Notes: generated by a model not told the origin, from the sequence alone. Positions 11,896-23,943 are shown, numbered from the stretch's first letter. The stretch is 64,000 bases of DNA from Beroe forskalii (GCA_011033025.1 WFMF01000084.1:186001-250000); one strand, 5' to 3'. Numbers and translations are program-made.

Positions 11896-13140
11896 TTCCC
11901 GCCCTGGCCAGGGCGGTAACCCCCCGCGGTAAAAAGAAAACTGGCCAGGGGTATAAGTTAGAGATTTGAGTGTCACAGGGTGATATAATAATAATAAGAT
12001 ATAATAATAATATATAATATCATGATAATTGGGAGCAAATTTAAAACGATGAGATCTCAAGAACGGGAAATGGTAGAGCCATGATCGAGGTCAGGTTTTG
12101 TTGATCTAAGATGGGAAAATGTTATAGGCTATAAGAGAAGTTCTGGTGACGTCATTTTCACGTCACTATGACGTCATCAACTTAGCGAAATTTTATTTCT
12201 TTTTTAGCGAAAATAGGCCATTTTCGAGTGCATTTTTCACCAAGAAGGAAGCGAGATCGCTCTCTGATTTTTCGGAACAATTTTTAGCAAATTTAAAGAG
12301 CTTTCAGAAAATCATACGGATTATTGGGCTATCTCGATTTTTCATCGAGATATACGCGATTTTCTAAGGTACGGTGAAAAATCGATTTCCAAATTATAGG
12401 ACAAAAGTTAAATGAGTGAGGTGTCAAGAACTGCAACTTATCTTGAGATGAGACCGGTCAAAGTATGTTGTACTAAGGTGGAATTGTCTTATAGGCTATA
12501 TGGGAAGTTGGTTTGAGTCTATTTGGGTGCTGTGATGACGTCATCAAAATCGCGTAAAACCACTAAAATAGCGTATTTTGCGATAGAACGCTATTTTGCG
12601 CTACTTTGGACATCTCTTACTCAAATAGTTTTCATCGGATTATGTTTTACTTTGATATGCTGCTTTTAAGACCTTAAGATTTAGCTATAAAACGAGTTTC
12701 AGGGCGATCGGTCGAAGATTGTTGTCGTGGGAGGCTTCTAAAAATTGAACTGCAAATTGATTGAAATTACGTTTATGACGAAAAATTGTACTGTAATCCT
12801 ATTCTGTGATACGATGGTCTACTGATAATGGTTTCTCCATGTCTTGCAGTGAATAGGGATGGGAAATATACGATGAACTAGTGGAGCACGTGAGTTGACG
12901 CGGACGCTTTGTAGAAATTAGGGGATTTAAAGAAATTGATATTTACACGGGATTTTCGACTTGATAACGTTGATATGAGTTTAAATACGACTAATGCACG
13001 TGAAATTAGATCTAGTTGCCATATTTCAGCACGTGAGTACACACGGACGTTTTGTAGAAATTAGGGGATTTGAAGAAATTTATGTTTACACGGGATTTTC
13101 GACTTGATTATGTTGAAATGAGTTTAAATACGACTAACGG
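11896..13140. repeat. Interspersed repeat R1, diverged copy with tandem 3' part
   Basis: After a short GC hairpin (CCGCCCTGGCCAGGGCGG) and ATAATA microsatellite, a diverged R1 copy starts near 12020 (GATAATTGGGAGC, GGTAGAGCCATGATCGAGG). Two TGACGTCATCAA motifs follow. Its last part of about 120 bp (GTGAGTTGACGCGGACGC through TTTAAATACGACTAA) is repeated once at 13029-13140. It has no coding content. Confidence 0.65.
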
Positions 13141-13375
13141 GGGTCTGAATAACGGGGTCCGAATGACGGGGGTCCGAATGACGGGGTCCGAATAACGGGG
13201 GTCCGAATAACAGGGTCCGCATAACGGGGGCCCGAATGACGGGAGTCCGAATAACGGGGGTCCGAATAACGGGGGTCCGAATAACGGGGTCCGAATAACG
13301 GGATCCGAATAACGGGGTCCGAATAAAGGGGGTACGAATAACGGGGGTCCGAATAACGGGGTCCGAGTAACATGG
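13136..13375. repeat. Minisatellite, 14-15-bp unit GGGGGTCCGAATAAC
   Basis: About 16 tandem units vary between GGGG and GGGGG and between GAATAAC and GAATGAC. The array is open on the minus strand in several frames only because the repeat lacks stops (SDPVIRTP-type peptide), so those frames are not taken as genes. Confidence 0.9.
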
Positions 13376-13402
13376 GTTTAAACTACATACATCTGTCAAG
13401 AT

Positions 13403-13548
13403 CACCACCAAAACCGTTGGACGGTTGGTCTAGTAACCCCCCCGCGGGTTTGGATGTGACAACGGAACCTGAAAAGAGACAAAATGGGCTGATCACATCC
13501 AAACCCGCGGGGGGTTACTAGACCAACCGTCCAACGGTTTTGGTGGTG
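13403..13548. mobile_element. Short foldback element with 56-57-bp inverted arms
   Basis: The arms at 13403-13459 and 13493-13548 are inverse copies of each other, differing by one C in a C run. They start CACCACCAAAACCGTTGG and enclose a 33-bp loop. The element is all terminal repeat, typical of a small MITE or foldback remnant. It directly follows the GGGGTCCGAATAAC minisatellite. After it, the string ATATGGAAGCATCAAACGCT is shared with 2740. Confidence 0.8.
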
Positions 13549-14984
13549 TATAAATATATATATGGAAGCATCAAACGCTCGGACTCCATCATGTATATAT
13601 CAAATGCAATGCATAATATATTAAAACTATATATTACTAAGATCCCACCGAGATGGCAGGCTGTATCGTTTAGGTATTAAATTAATATATAGTATATACC
13701 CGTGTGGTGTTATTCAGTTCCCGTACCACAGGTTAACTGTTAGCCCTCTCCTTTAACCATCGTATAGAGCAATTCACATTTCGCGTGCCGATTCTTCGTG
13801 ATGCTACTATAGTTCTTGCTGTAAATTATCCTACTTAAAAACCGATTTGATACTTGGGAAAATAATTAATATTTATTCCAGTGCGGTTAGTAAAATATGT
13901 ATATTTCTTCTATCGTACGATTTTTAGATACATTCGGACTTTTTTCGTGTTGATATATCGAGTGTTGGACTTTTGGGTTACTAAGTTGCCCCGGTTCGTT
14001 TGATAAGTATAATTGACTCTTGAACATGGTAGCCAAAGTGTATAATAGTGGAAATTTACTTATTTCAATCAACAATTGACCATATTGCTGAAAATTTGTT
14101 AATGAATTGGCCAAATTGGCATAACAGTTCTGTCATTCCTGTAAAACTGCCACAATAATGTTTTTTCAAATAGTTAGTTGTCCAGCACAAGACCCCCTAG
14201 CCCACAGCACAAGGTCCGAGCTGCACTAGACAGCCAGGGAACAAGTCCCGTCCTTGTATTTTCTGTAGAACTTTTAATCACCGGAGGGGGTCTAAAGAAG
14301 CGTAATGGCTGGATATTTAAACTTTTAAAGAGTTCTGCTAACAGTGCAGTTGCCAAATAAGCATGTGGACCTGGATTTCTCATGCTTCTAATTCACCTTT
14401 TTATGTGGCATAAACGGATCGAGTATTCATCCGCTGACATAACTTGTAACTGCTTTACCGGGTTTGGCTTTGAAATTTTTAAATTACTTCACCCGGGAGC
14501 GTCTTTAATCATATTAATCATTGTACCTAGACGTGTGAGTTTTCCTCGAAGATGTCAATCTAAAATCTTGCGTGGAAGAATGGTGCATTTGCCAATCACA
14601 GCGTGATTCAAAAATCCGCTCACCGTCAATGGATCACTGCACCGGACACAATTTTAGAATCCTGTGGGTTAGTCATTAACTACTCAACTATCCGCTATAT
14701 AGTTCAGTTTAATTTCTCCATTAGACGACTTCATTGACGGGAGGGAAAGGAGAAAACCTAGTGAAATTATTAAAAGACTCGCGCACGATGCCTCGTTAAG
14801 GGGAGCTATATATTTCTTTTCCTGTGCTTGGTACAAAATACTTTCGTTTATATAATATTTCAGTTTATTCCCTGGCTTCTAATGCACATTTTTATCTATG
14901 TCTTACCAGTTTGCTGTTAAACTATCAAGGAATTCATGGAGGAGAATTATAGAAATGTGAAAGTAGGTGATTGATCATTAGTTA
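13549..14984. other. AT-rich non-coding spacer
   Basis: Nothing supportable is seen. Open frames on both strands at 14174-14383 are short and mirror each other. This is intron 6 of the PX-SH3 gene model, left of the large duplication. Confidence 0.4.
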
Positions 14985-14999
14985 TTCATTGTCTCGGTT

Positions 15000-17545
15000 T
15001 AATCAGATAAGTTAAAAGTCAATTATTGATAAATATTTGATGTCTTGCATCACTTTTCAATTTTGATTTCACTTCAAAAACTCTGTATGCTCTCAATGCT
15101 GTCGTTTGCTCCGGAAAGCGAATTTTTTGCGACCTTCACATCGTACTACATTGATATTTCTTAAATTCAATCGCAGGCAGTCGCTACTTATTAACCTCGT
15201 ACGTTTATATTTCTCAAATTAAGTTGCTACTGAACACAAAACCTGAGCTTTCCTCAAAGCATTACCAAACTCAATACAAAAGCAGCCTTCTTCAGCAGCC
15301 ATGTAATTAAGAAATTATCATAATCTAGGAAACTTTGCAAGTGACGCCGACGGACAACGGCCGTGATGCGCGCATACGTGCACTGTAATACTGCTATCCT
15401 ATTGGCTGTTACCATGGTTACCAGGGTATAGGTATACTACGTTATAGAATGCACGAATATTCCGGGCACTTTCTTAACTTGACCTCTGACAAAAGGCGAG
15501 AAAGAAAAATCAAATTAAAGATTATATCAAGATTGTTCTGAAAATATGAGTGTCTCTTGAACCGTATTATAAACCAACGTATATCATAACGGGCTGTGAC
15601 TAATTATCTGGACAAATTTAATGCTTTTGTACAAGCCGAGATTAATTTTTAAAAAGCTTTAAAAGCTTTTGGATTAGTAGATTAAGAATAACATCACGAT
15701 TTTAACATCAAGTTTTTGTTTTTCAGGCCGTTAGTCAATTCGTTCGTGATGGTGCAAATAGATTTAAACAAATTTGAAAAATAACTCACTGACAAGTGAA
15801 TAATATGAGTATATTATTATGGGAATTTGGCTTATAGGAACATTTCTGCCCATTGTTACAGTAAAGACCTTTACCGTCTACATTTTATGTCGAACATCAA
15901 GAGAATAAATAACTTTTGACACTATATTTATGTTGGATTTCTTCAAAAAAATGTTTTTGAGCAACAACGGACATTAAAGTCTTACAAGCAGACATGGGCG
16001 GTTAGTCAGTAGTCACACCTAAGCGATGTCAGGCGCATCACACCTCATGAGTTTGGACCACTTGTCTTTGTTTGCTACCCCATTGTTTTAAAGATAATGT
16101 CAGCCCTACCTATATTATATCGGCAGCTTAAAAAGGAAAACCATAAACTCTTAAATTGCTAGAGAGAACCATTCATCAGTAATTATAGGTTCTCGTCAGA
16201 GATTTAACGTTTTTCTTTTCAAGCTGCCATTCTTTAAGATGCTGGCTTCAGGCCAACCGAAACGGCCAGTCCTAACTGAGCAACTCGAAGAGTTGGTATC
16301 AACTTGTCCAAAAGCTTGTATTAAATTTGTCCAGATAATTAGTCAACCATTAGTCAACCATTTATTTGCAACGCTATAACTGACCTGCTAAGTAGTACAA
16401 GCAGCGAAAAATATATCGAAAATATTAGGCCTTAAATGCTGCATCTATTTCGATGAAAGGTTCATTTGTTGAACAGACTTCTTAATTGCTATATTGCATA
16501 TAAAGTAGTGTCTGCGTTATATCAACCAATAGCTTCATTTCTTGTTTGCCTACTAGTAAGAAACGATATTATGTAAATGAAAAGTTTTCGTTGTAAATAT
16601 ATTTATTAAGTGTTTGAATATCTTTCCGTACTTTACGCATATGATTTAAAGATTGCTAAGAAATGTGTGAATTATTCTCGACAGATTCAACGTGGACGAT
16701 TATCATTTAAAAGGGTAGGCCCTCATAATATCTCGATGGTTGTTTGAAGTTTCTTAAGTGAATGATCGGATCACTGTTTATTAATCGCATACTGTAGGTT
16801 GTTTGAAGATAAAGTTCACTCACATTTAAACATTTAGTTGAACCCAGAAACTAGGTACCACTAAGGGCTTCTTAATAAGAAATCATACAATATAAAAGCT
16901 AGGTATTATCAACAAAAAAACAGTATGGAAGTGCTGCAATCTGATCAATCCACGTCTCTATAGTTAGTAGGCAAAGAATCCAAATAGGTATACGCGCTGA
17001 TAAAGCAAAAGTGCTACTAAATATTGCATTGAAGCAATCGGATTGAAAGATTGACCCGTACAAGTGTATACAAAGCTCTCCATGATATTAGATTAAATAA
17101 AGCGGCCAAGCTACGAAATTACTAATATTAATTTTGCTTTCGTGCAATCGTCAAAGCCAGCTATAAATATCACAGGTGAGTTATAACTGATAACACTTCA
17201 GTATTTTCATAGCTGCAAGAATCTCTTTTTGAAACCTAAGAAGTTGATATTATGCTTCTTGTAAAAGCTTGTTTATATCTCCATCGGCGAAGACAATAAC
17301 TTCTACATCCGGTTTCATAAACTTAAATAAACAAATGATCGGATTTTAAAGTTTTATTACCGCTGTAGTAACTTATTAATCTTCTCGTTCAGGTATTAAA
17401 GGTGCATGACGCGAAAAAAACAACTTTGCTTAAAATAGTAGCAGATCACTACTGGATCACTTCTACGTATATCCCGCAACTCGTGCCTAATTAGATCACC
17501 CTCATTAGAGCCCTATACTAGGATAAAACCGCTGCTTCGAATTCT
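15000..17545. promoter_or_regulatory. Upstream region of GPCR copy 1
   Basis: About 2.5 kb of AT-rich DNA with no exon supported. A pyrimidine-rich AG (TCTTCTCGTTCAG, about 17392) lies just upstream of the start codon and could be the acceptor of a 5' UTR intron. Between it and the ATG this copy has about 105 bp that are absent before GPCR copy 2. No core promoter element can be assigned with confidence. Confidence 0.3.
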
Positions 17546-18646
17546 ATGAAGAATATGGAAATGGGCAGGGAGCACATGGGCGATGCCCTGAAGATCGGGG
17601 CACCTATCCGGTGGGCGGACTTCGTGCTTGCCTTCACTCTCGGCGTCGTCTCCATTCTGGGAACTCTCTGGAACGGCATAGCCACGGCCTTCTTTGACCG
17701 AGAGTTCGTTAAGGGGAACAACGTACGGGACAAGAACAAGGTGTATTTCCGGGTGATCTACCTTGCCATCTGCATCACGGATCTGATCATCTGTGTCAGT
17801 GTTTTCCCTGTGATCGATGCCCTGATAGAGGATCCCGGGTACCCTAACTTCAAGCTCCCTACCGTCTTCGGTAACATCGCGTTCTGTAACTTCTGGGGCC
17901 TGCTCTGGGAGATCCTGCCCTCGTTTTCCGTGTTCCTTGTGGGTGTGCTCAGCCTTTCCCGCCTGGTCCTCCTGGTGCGACCCCGGTACCAGTTCCACCA
18001 GTATCGTCTGTACGTTGCCATGACAACCTACGGCTTCCTCATCCTCATCTCCAAGGTCTCCCTGCTCCTGACAACGGACGTGATGGACTACGAGCCCATG
18101 TTACGCTACTGCTTCATCATCTCCCACAAGGGCATGGAGTTCCGGAGTCAGGAGATTATTACGGTGGCAGTGATGATCGCACACCTGGCCCTGCCCGTTA
18201 TCCCTGTCTTCGTGGGTTTCTTCTGCTCGCTCTTCCTCCTCCTAGGTCCCAAACAACGTGTAGCTCACTGTAAACACGTCACTACGGCCCAGGAGAACGC
18301 AGCAACTACAGTGGTTATCATCACCGTAGTGTACATCATCTTCAACATACCCATCATCATCAACAATCTCTTCTACCTGCATGGACTCAGGACACGGCCT
18401 AACGCCAAGTTCGTCGATTTGTACGACAATATACTGACGTTTTACTATTTGTGGCCCCTAACGTACATTGTGAGTGTTGCTGTGAACTCTATGGCAAATC
18501 CCCTGATTTACTACTTCAGAATGCAGATATTTAAGACTTTTGTTGACAGGTTTTTGAGGGCCATGAAGTTAAGGTTCAGTAACAGAATACAGGACAATCA
18601 TGAATTGACGATGCCAAGCCCATCGCAAGCAGTAGTTGTATTGTAA
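17546..18646 (+). CDS. Rhodopsin-class (class A) GPCR, copy 1
   Basis: An intronless gene of 366 codons. Seven membrane segments are predicted by eye near residues 24-46, 68-90, 113-140, 153-176, 205-236, 254-280 and 305-331. Class A marks are the TM1 Asn in LWNGIA, the TM2 Asp in LAICITD, a TM6 Pro (FNIPIIINNLF) and the TM7 NPLIY motif followed by a basic helix 8 (YYFRMQIFKTFVDRF). The DRY motif at the end of TM3 is replaced by SRL (LSLSRLVLLVRPRY), so G-protein coupling may be atypical. Ligand and subfamily are not recognised. The start is the first Met; Met4 and Met6 are alternatives. The CDS is much more GC-rich than its flanks. It lies in intron 6 of the PX-SH3 gene on the opposite strand. 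A second copy at 38979 differs by one residue. Confidence 0.9.
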   Translation: MKNMEMGREHMGDALKIGAPIRWADFVLAFTLGVVSILGTLWNGIATAFFDREFVKGNNVRDKNKVYFRVIYLAICITDLIICVSVFPVIDALIEDPGYPNFKLPTVFGNIAFCNFWGLLWEILPSFSVFLVGVLSLSRLVLLVRPRYQFHQYRLYVAMTTYGFLILISKVSLLLTTDVMDYEPMLRYCFIISHKGMEFRSQEIITVAVMIAHLALPVIPVFVGFFCSLFLLLGPKQRVAHCKHVTTAQENAATTVVIITVVYIIFNIPIIINNLFYLHGLRTRPNAKFVDLYDNILTFYYLWPLTYIVSVAVNSMANPLIYYFRMQIFKTFVDRFLRAMKLRFSNRIQDNHELTMPSPSQAVVVL

Positions 18647-18813
18647 TTACGACATGATCAAAGCGAATTTATTTCACTTTAATTAACCATGAATTTTCAG
18701 AGAACAAAAATGTTTAATGTGATTTTTGAGACATCAATTAAACACGCTCAATCAATCTATTTATTTATTTCGTGTTACGTGAGTCTATCTGTAATATCAT
18801 TAGTTTTTTGTTG

Positions 18814-18819
18814 AATAAA
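18814..18819 (+). promoter_or_regulatory. Likely polyadenylation signal of GPCR copy 1
   Basis: AATAAA lies about 170 bp after the stop codon and is conserved at the matching place after GPCR copy 2 (40246). Confidence 0.45.
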
Positions 18820-20689
18820 ATTCATTTCCTCCGCTTGGACAACAAGCATTTCGGAATCATAAAGGATTCACGTCACAATGAATATTAATTATTTCTCAAA
18901 TTAAATGCTGATTATTATTTATTGTTTACAGTTCCTAAATTATGTGTACACTCGTTCTGAACACGTAATATTAGACAAATAAACTCAACGCATTTGAATA
19001 CTACCGCCTTGCTCACGTGACCCAAAACTTTGAACTCACATGGGGTTAGAAACTGAAGCAACTACAGACTTGAACCTTCCAGTTCATGTAATGTGGAGGC
19101 GACACTATGTCTACTGAGTGTTTAATAGGATTTTCAGTTGGGTTCAGTTACTACCCCAGGTCAAATGGAAGTTTTGGGTCACGTGACCAAGCCGGCAATT
19201 TCAAATGCGTGGAGTGTTTCAGTATGTCTATTGAAGTGCCGGGCAGCTTACGGAAGCACCAGCAACTAACTGTAAAGGAACTTTCCTGCATTAATTTGCT
19301 AAATTAATACAACGCATTTGATCATCCATGTAGGTACTACGTTAACTGCAGGAACTTCGTTAAATGTAGGAACTTTGTTAATTAGAAACGTGAATGACAG
19401 GATATATTTCAGCAGGAGACAGCTGCCAGCTATATTTGTTCATTATAGATCCCCGACCTTCCCACCTTGTCCAGTAGATATCCCAGCTCGCTTGACGCAG
19501 TGCTCCGTCAATCCGGGTTGACACACTTGACAATTTCCACGGAGCGGAACAGCTTCCTTGTTAGATTATTTCAAGAATTATTAACTGTACACAATGTTAG
19601 ATGTTCCCCTTTCATTATTACATACATGAGCGACAACGGTCGCCTGACAAGCAGATTGCTTTGATTTAATATAATGGATTGACATGAGGCAGAGAGAGAG
19701 ATTGTGTTTCCTTTTATAATACAGAAGACACTGGATGCAAACTGACATATGGAACTGTCACAACACGCGCGATCTATTTAGCTATGGGCGGATGCAAAAT
19801 CAAGAGAATTGAGCTTAGTTAATGCATTTTATATTATTAGTCTTCATAAAAACATCAAACCGTCTAATTTAAAGTTATAAACGATATAATTTTGCTAAAT
19901 GGCCAATAAAAACTCACTTGACAGACTAGATAGTAGACACTTTAGATATCAAGCACTGTGATCTGTATTGGTTTGTCATATCATCTGCATCAGCCATAAT
20001 AGGTCATATATTGAAAACAAAATTTTGTTGAAAATACAGCGTTATTCATAAATCTAGCATTCACAACGAAACATCACAATTTTTTTTTCTAAATTTTGAT
20101 CTAGAAGCACTTTCCATATTACGGGTATTGCGCCATTGGGTATGTCCAATAGCTATGCCGCCAATAATTCAAATACTATGCAACTGACGTCAATCATCTG
20201 AAGTTAATGACGATGTCTACAAGATGGGATGTTCTGGTAATTGAATAATTTGAAGCCTTCACCGTATTGACGTACACTTGCAGATTATAGCGATCGCTGT
20301 AAGAGTTATAGCTTTATAAGTCCCCTTAACCCCACTACCACATCCTATAACGACTTTAATGATTGCCTAAGCAATAAAACATAATGTACATTCAAGAGGT
20401 GGGGGTAGTGACGTCATCATCATGCTTTAAAACGGTGAATTGATGACGATATAGCTGTTTCTGATGGTCGGCATACAGTTAAAAACCAGAACACTGACGG
20501 TTTCCGCACATAGTGTCATGTTTCACATTCTATAAATATGCTCCCTGTAGTAATCAATTCGTAATGACGAGAGATTTGAGCGCCAAATAGCGACTAGTGA
20601 GCAGAATGTTCTACAGTTCATATTATAGTGCAAGGCACTGTCAAGGAGTTGGTGGTGGTATTGGGTGGATGTATTATCACACTGTTCTC
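18820..20689. other. Non-coding DNA downstream of GPCR copy 1
   Basis: This is conserved in D2 copy B apart from a 1.59-kb insertion there. Short open frames (for example 19107-19307) are broken by small indels in copy B, which argues against coding. Nothing else is recognised. Confidence 0.45.
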
Positions 20690-21265
20690 ATGTTTGAGCA
20701 TCAATATCTTATATCTCCGCTCACGGGTATTGTGCCATCTTTTTCAAACGTATTTAGATTAGCTTCAGATACCAAATATTAGACCCATTAGAGGCGTACA
20801 AGACCATGAAGACAGTGAATTTTTGAGCCGTACACTAAAGTCGAAAGTTTGTCTAAGGACATTCGACTGATTTTGGGCTGTATTCCAGGCTAATTTTGCC
20901 ACAAGAATTACCATTATGTCTAGCGAGAATAGAAAGAGAAACGGGAATGAAGCGCAAGTGAGTTCGTGTGGAGCTTGTGTAGAAATTAGGAAAATCAGTG
21001 TTAGGAACATATTATCGACTTCCATCCATTGAAACAAGTACCAATGTGATGGATAAATTATATAAGGTCACTCGTCAGCACTCAGCCCCATGTGACATAT
21101 TTGATATTTTGAACGTGAATAATGTAGATACAGTATAACGAAAATCGCTATTTCAACGTGACTTTAACTACCAACTCCTATCTTTGTGCTTACTAACGTT
21201 CCTGTTTTGACCAAAATAACATATTTTGATATTAAAAAGTGGTGCCCCTGTGACTCTGTGGGGGG
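20690..21265. repeat. Interspersed repeat R1, diverged copy
   Basis: It shares with the 3.3-kb copies the order ATCTC...CCATCTTT, AGTCGAAA, GTGAGTTCGTGTGGA, GTAGAAATTAGG and a GTGCCCCTGTGACTCTGTGG end. Only the 3' two thirds are clear. Confidence 0.6.
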
Positions 21266-21318
21266 TCGCGGTGACCGTCGAATTATCAGACAAATTATAT
21301 TATATTTATAGATTGTAA

Positions 21319-21913
21319 GGGGGTGCACACACGTGGCTTATAAGCCATGGACTATAAGCCATGGCTTATAAGCTACGTGTGTGCTGTCGATAACTTACCC
21401 ATGGACTATTATCCATACGTGTGTCTTGGGTGAAAGTATCGACTATACTCTACAAAAGTGTGGAGATTAGTCCATGAAAAATAGCCGGTCTTAAATGTGG
21501 TATTACAATCCACATGGCTTGTAAGCCACGTGTGTCTTGTAGACTATAGTCGACACTGTACATAATTCCGAGAAAAGTTGTATACATTAACGCTAGCCAA
21601 TCAGAACGCTGTATCACGCGTGTTATTAACCAATCAAAAGCAAGAAAAGTGATAGGGGTTATGTTTCCGATTCTTCCTGTGTTGTGTTACGATCAGAGCA
21701 TCCGAGGGTATCATGTCAAATTACATCAATCAATTTCTATTCGGGGACTCAGAAGAAACTGCTTTCGATATTTTGTTACGATAACGTGTGTTGACAATAG
21801 TCTACAAGACACACGTAGGATTCGTGGCTTATACTCCACGTCGTGTGTCTTCACCCCAAAACTCGGCGTAGACTATAGTCGACATGGCTTATAATCCACG
21901 TGTGTGCAGCCCC
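21319..21913. mobile_element. MITE, TAA target duplication (PIF/Harbinger-like)
   Basis: The ends are GGGGGTGCACACACGTGG and the inverse CCACGTGTGTGCAGCCCC, flanked by TAA on both sides. D2 copy B has the empty site (GATTTTAATAC) at the matching place, confirming both ends and the 3-bp duplication. Internally, the words GGCTTATAAGCCATGG and GACTATAGTCGAC form many palindromes. No transposase frame is present. The TAA duplication fits the TWA preference of PIF/Harbinger elements. Confidence 0.85.
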
Positions 21914-21981
21914 TAATACAAGTTTATGTAGCAAGATACCGGGAGTGAGAAAAAGGAGTGTTTTGTGAGGAAGCTCCTTCC

Positions 21982-22061
21982 ACGCCTTTATCATTCTACG
22001 CCTTTATCATTCTACGCCTTTATCATTCTACGCCTTTATCATTCTACGCCTTTATCATTCT
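21982..22061. repeat. 16-bp minisatellite, five units
   Basis: Five tandem units of ACGCCTTTATCATTCT are present. D2 copy B (about 45173) has a single unit in the same flanks, so the array arose by expansion in copy A after duplication or shrank in copy B. Confidence 0.9.
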
Positions 22062-22632
22062 AAAGCGTGATTATGGATAAGTCTAAACCACATAATCGCC
22101 TGTTATTGTTAATGTGCAACTTCTGATCTGTAGAGGTACGCTGAAAAACACTTGGTACTGGAAGTCAAATACGTGTCTGGGGACAGATTCGAGTTTATTT
22201 TGGCAGCAAAGTCTTTGGCACGTGTCCAGTATGCCAAAGCACAAACACCTCTAATTGAAAAAATCTATATTTAATCGGTTTATAATAATATCGGCGTTCA
22301 AAGGACCGCGGGCAAGATGGCTATACGTTGCAGTTACTCTCGTTTATCGGTATTCGGTACAGACATCATTCATCAATTGGGTCAATTCAAGTTGGGCAGT
22401 TTGACGACATTTTAAACTGATCGAATTGATTATTGAGGGCATTTTTTGACTTGGTTTGTAGATTGGAATTACTCGGGTTTCAGAATATATTATACATCAA
22501 GAAATGCCGTACCTTATTTAGATGTATGAAAATCAACTTAGATAATTCAAATACAGGGTGGCGGGGGAATAATATGAAATTTGACGCGTGCTTAGTAAAT
22601 AATATGTGTATATATTCTTTGCAAGGACTCAC

Positions 22633-22712
22633 CAGCCAGTAGCCGGCAGGACAGCTGGAGATTCTGAGCACGTAGATGACGTCTCCTTCCTGGATAGCCA
22701 GCCCCTTCTCTT
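22633..22712 (-). CDS. PX-SH3 gene block A, exon 6 (SH3 core)
   Basis: This is an 80-nt exon with acceptor TTTGCAG before AAGAGAAGG and donor TGGCTG/GTGAGT. It enters at phase 1 and leaves at phase 0. It encodes EEKGLAIQEGDVIYVL and SSCPAGYWL, which match the RT-loop end, the 'L.F..GD.I.V' strand and the Trp of the peptide-binding groove of SH3 domains. It is continued by exon 7 at 11.3 kb. Confidence 0.85.
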
Positions 22713-23084
22713 CTGCAAATGAATCGTGATAATATCATTAATTAACGCTTTCGTCTACCTCCATAGTATTGTGAACTAGAATAAAGTTGGACAGAAAACG
22801 TTCATCATTTCAAACTTTCAAATCATTTAAAACTTTCAATTTCATGAATTCATATAGGCCATGTTATTTTTTAATTTCACATGCGCAGATTAATACAATG
22901 TCCCGACTTCCGTAGCGAAATCTTTACACCACCTACCGCGTAGTTAGGATCTTCAGACAGCTTTTAATAATATATATATAAGCGTGTATAAGAGCTCAAA
23001 CTCTGGAGAAATTAATTTATTACTTCTAATTCCAACCAGTGGATAATTATATGAAACCTGTTAAATAAACTTCAATCCACCCAC

Positions 23085-23184
23085 CTTTTAGATCTTCGGG
23101 CATCTCCCCGGAGAACACAGTAACGGCAGTGGAAACGAACATGTAATCTGGCTGGTCTTCCTTCACGGGTACTGTGCCAGCGTT
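23085..23184 (-). CDS. PX-SH3 gene block A, exon 5
   Basis: A 100-nt exon that enters at phase 0 and leaves at phase 1, with acceptor ATCCTCCCAG and donor AAAAG/GTGGGT. It encodes the PX-SH3 linker (NAGTVPVKEDQPDY) and the first SH3 strand (FVSTAVTVFSGEMPEDLK). Block B differs by one residue (VPV to VPL). Confidence 0.8.
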
Positions 23185-23387
23185 CTGGGAGGATTCAGAG
23201 GGTCACTTGAGGGGGAAATGATGAACGTTGGATAATAATTTGAGATGTATTTAAAAAATCTCGTATATTGTTGGAAAATAGTTAGATCAATAACGTCTAT
23301 TATAATCAATAATCGTACACGATTCTGATATAATCCTCAATGAACAGTTCCAGAGGTAACCTGAAACTTGTAAAAGAAAGTGCTCAC

Positions 23388-23504
23388 CAGAACCATAGCC
23401 GAAGGGACGTTATATTTCGAGGACATCACATCAAGGGTCCGGTCAGTGTTCGATAGTCTGACATCCTCCAGGGAGGGCTCCCAAAACCAGACAAACATGT
23501 CACT
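23388..23504 (-). CDS. PX-SH3 gene block A, exon 4 (end of PX)
   Basis: A 117-nt exon, phase 0 at both ends, with acceptor CTGTCTCAG and donor GTTCTG/GTGAGC. SDMFVWFWEPSLEDVRL corresponds to the last PX helix and the 'FF..RPEDL' end seen in p47phox and SH3PXD2. Block B encodes the same protein. Confidence 0.8.
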
Positions 23505-23943
23505 CTGAGACAGGCAGGTTTACAGACAGGTTGTCAGGGGGGTGAGGGGGCCGAGTGGGGTTAGTTGTCTGGGATGAGGCCGGTGTGGCTGGGGTTTAAA
23601 GAGTTGAATATTTAATAAACAACGCACTTCTACTTCCATAAACAGCGCTGGGATGATTCCAATTCAGTGGAAGTCTCGAATTCGACTTTCCGTCTTTCCT
23701 GCAAATCTTCTCAATGATTTAAAGGGAGTATGGAGTTGGCTACGTTTGGAAGGCAGCAATCCATTAAAACCCTAAATAGTTATAAAACTCTTCAGACTAT
23801 TCAGTAGTCATCCCTGGAGCAACAAATGTCTGTGATTATGCCATTCCGGACGCCGGTACTGACAGGAGCACCTTAGGTAGAAAGCAACTGACTTAGAAGT
23901 AGGTTTTGCCAGTCCTTTTTACCTGCCCCTTTTCACCTACTTT

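Noticed and set aside
13124..13411. Minus-strand frames of SDPVIRTP repeats
   Set aside because: They are explained by the GGGGTCCGAATAAC minisatellite lacking stops.
14174..14383. Paired 60-69-codon frames on both strands
   Set aside because: They are short, mutually antisense and lack motifs or splice sites.
17513..18021. Antisense frames over both GPCR genes (161, 87 and 73 codons)
   Set aside because: They are shadows of a GC-rich coding sequence, and the sense frame has all GPCR motifs.
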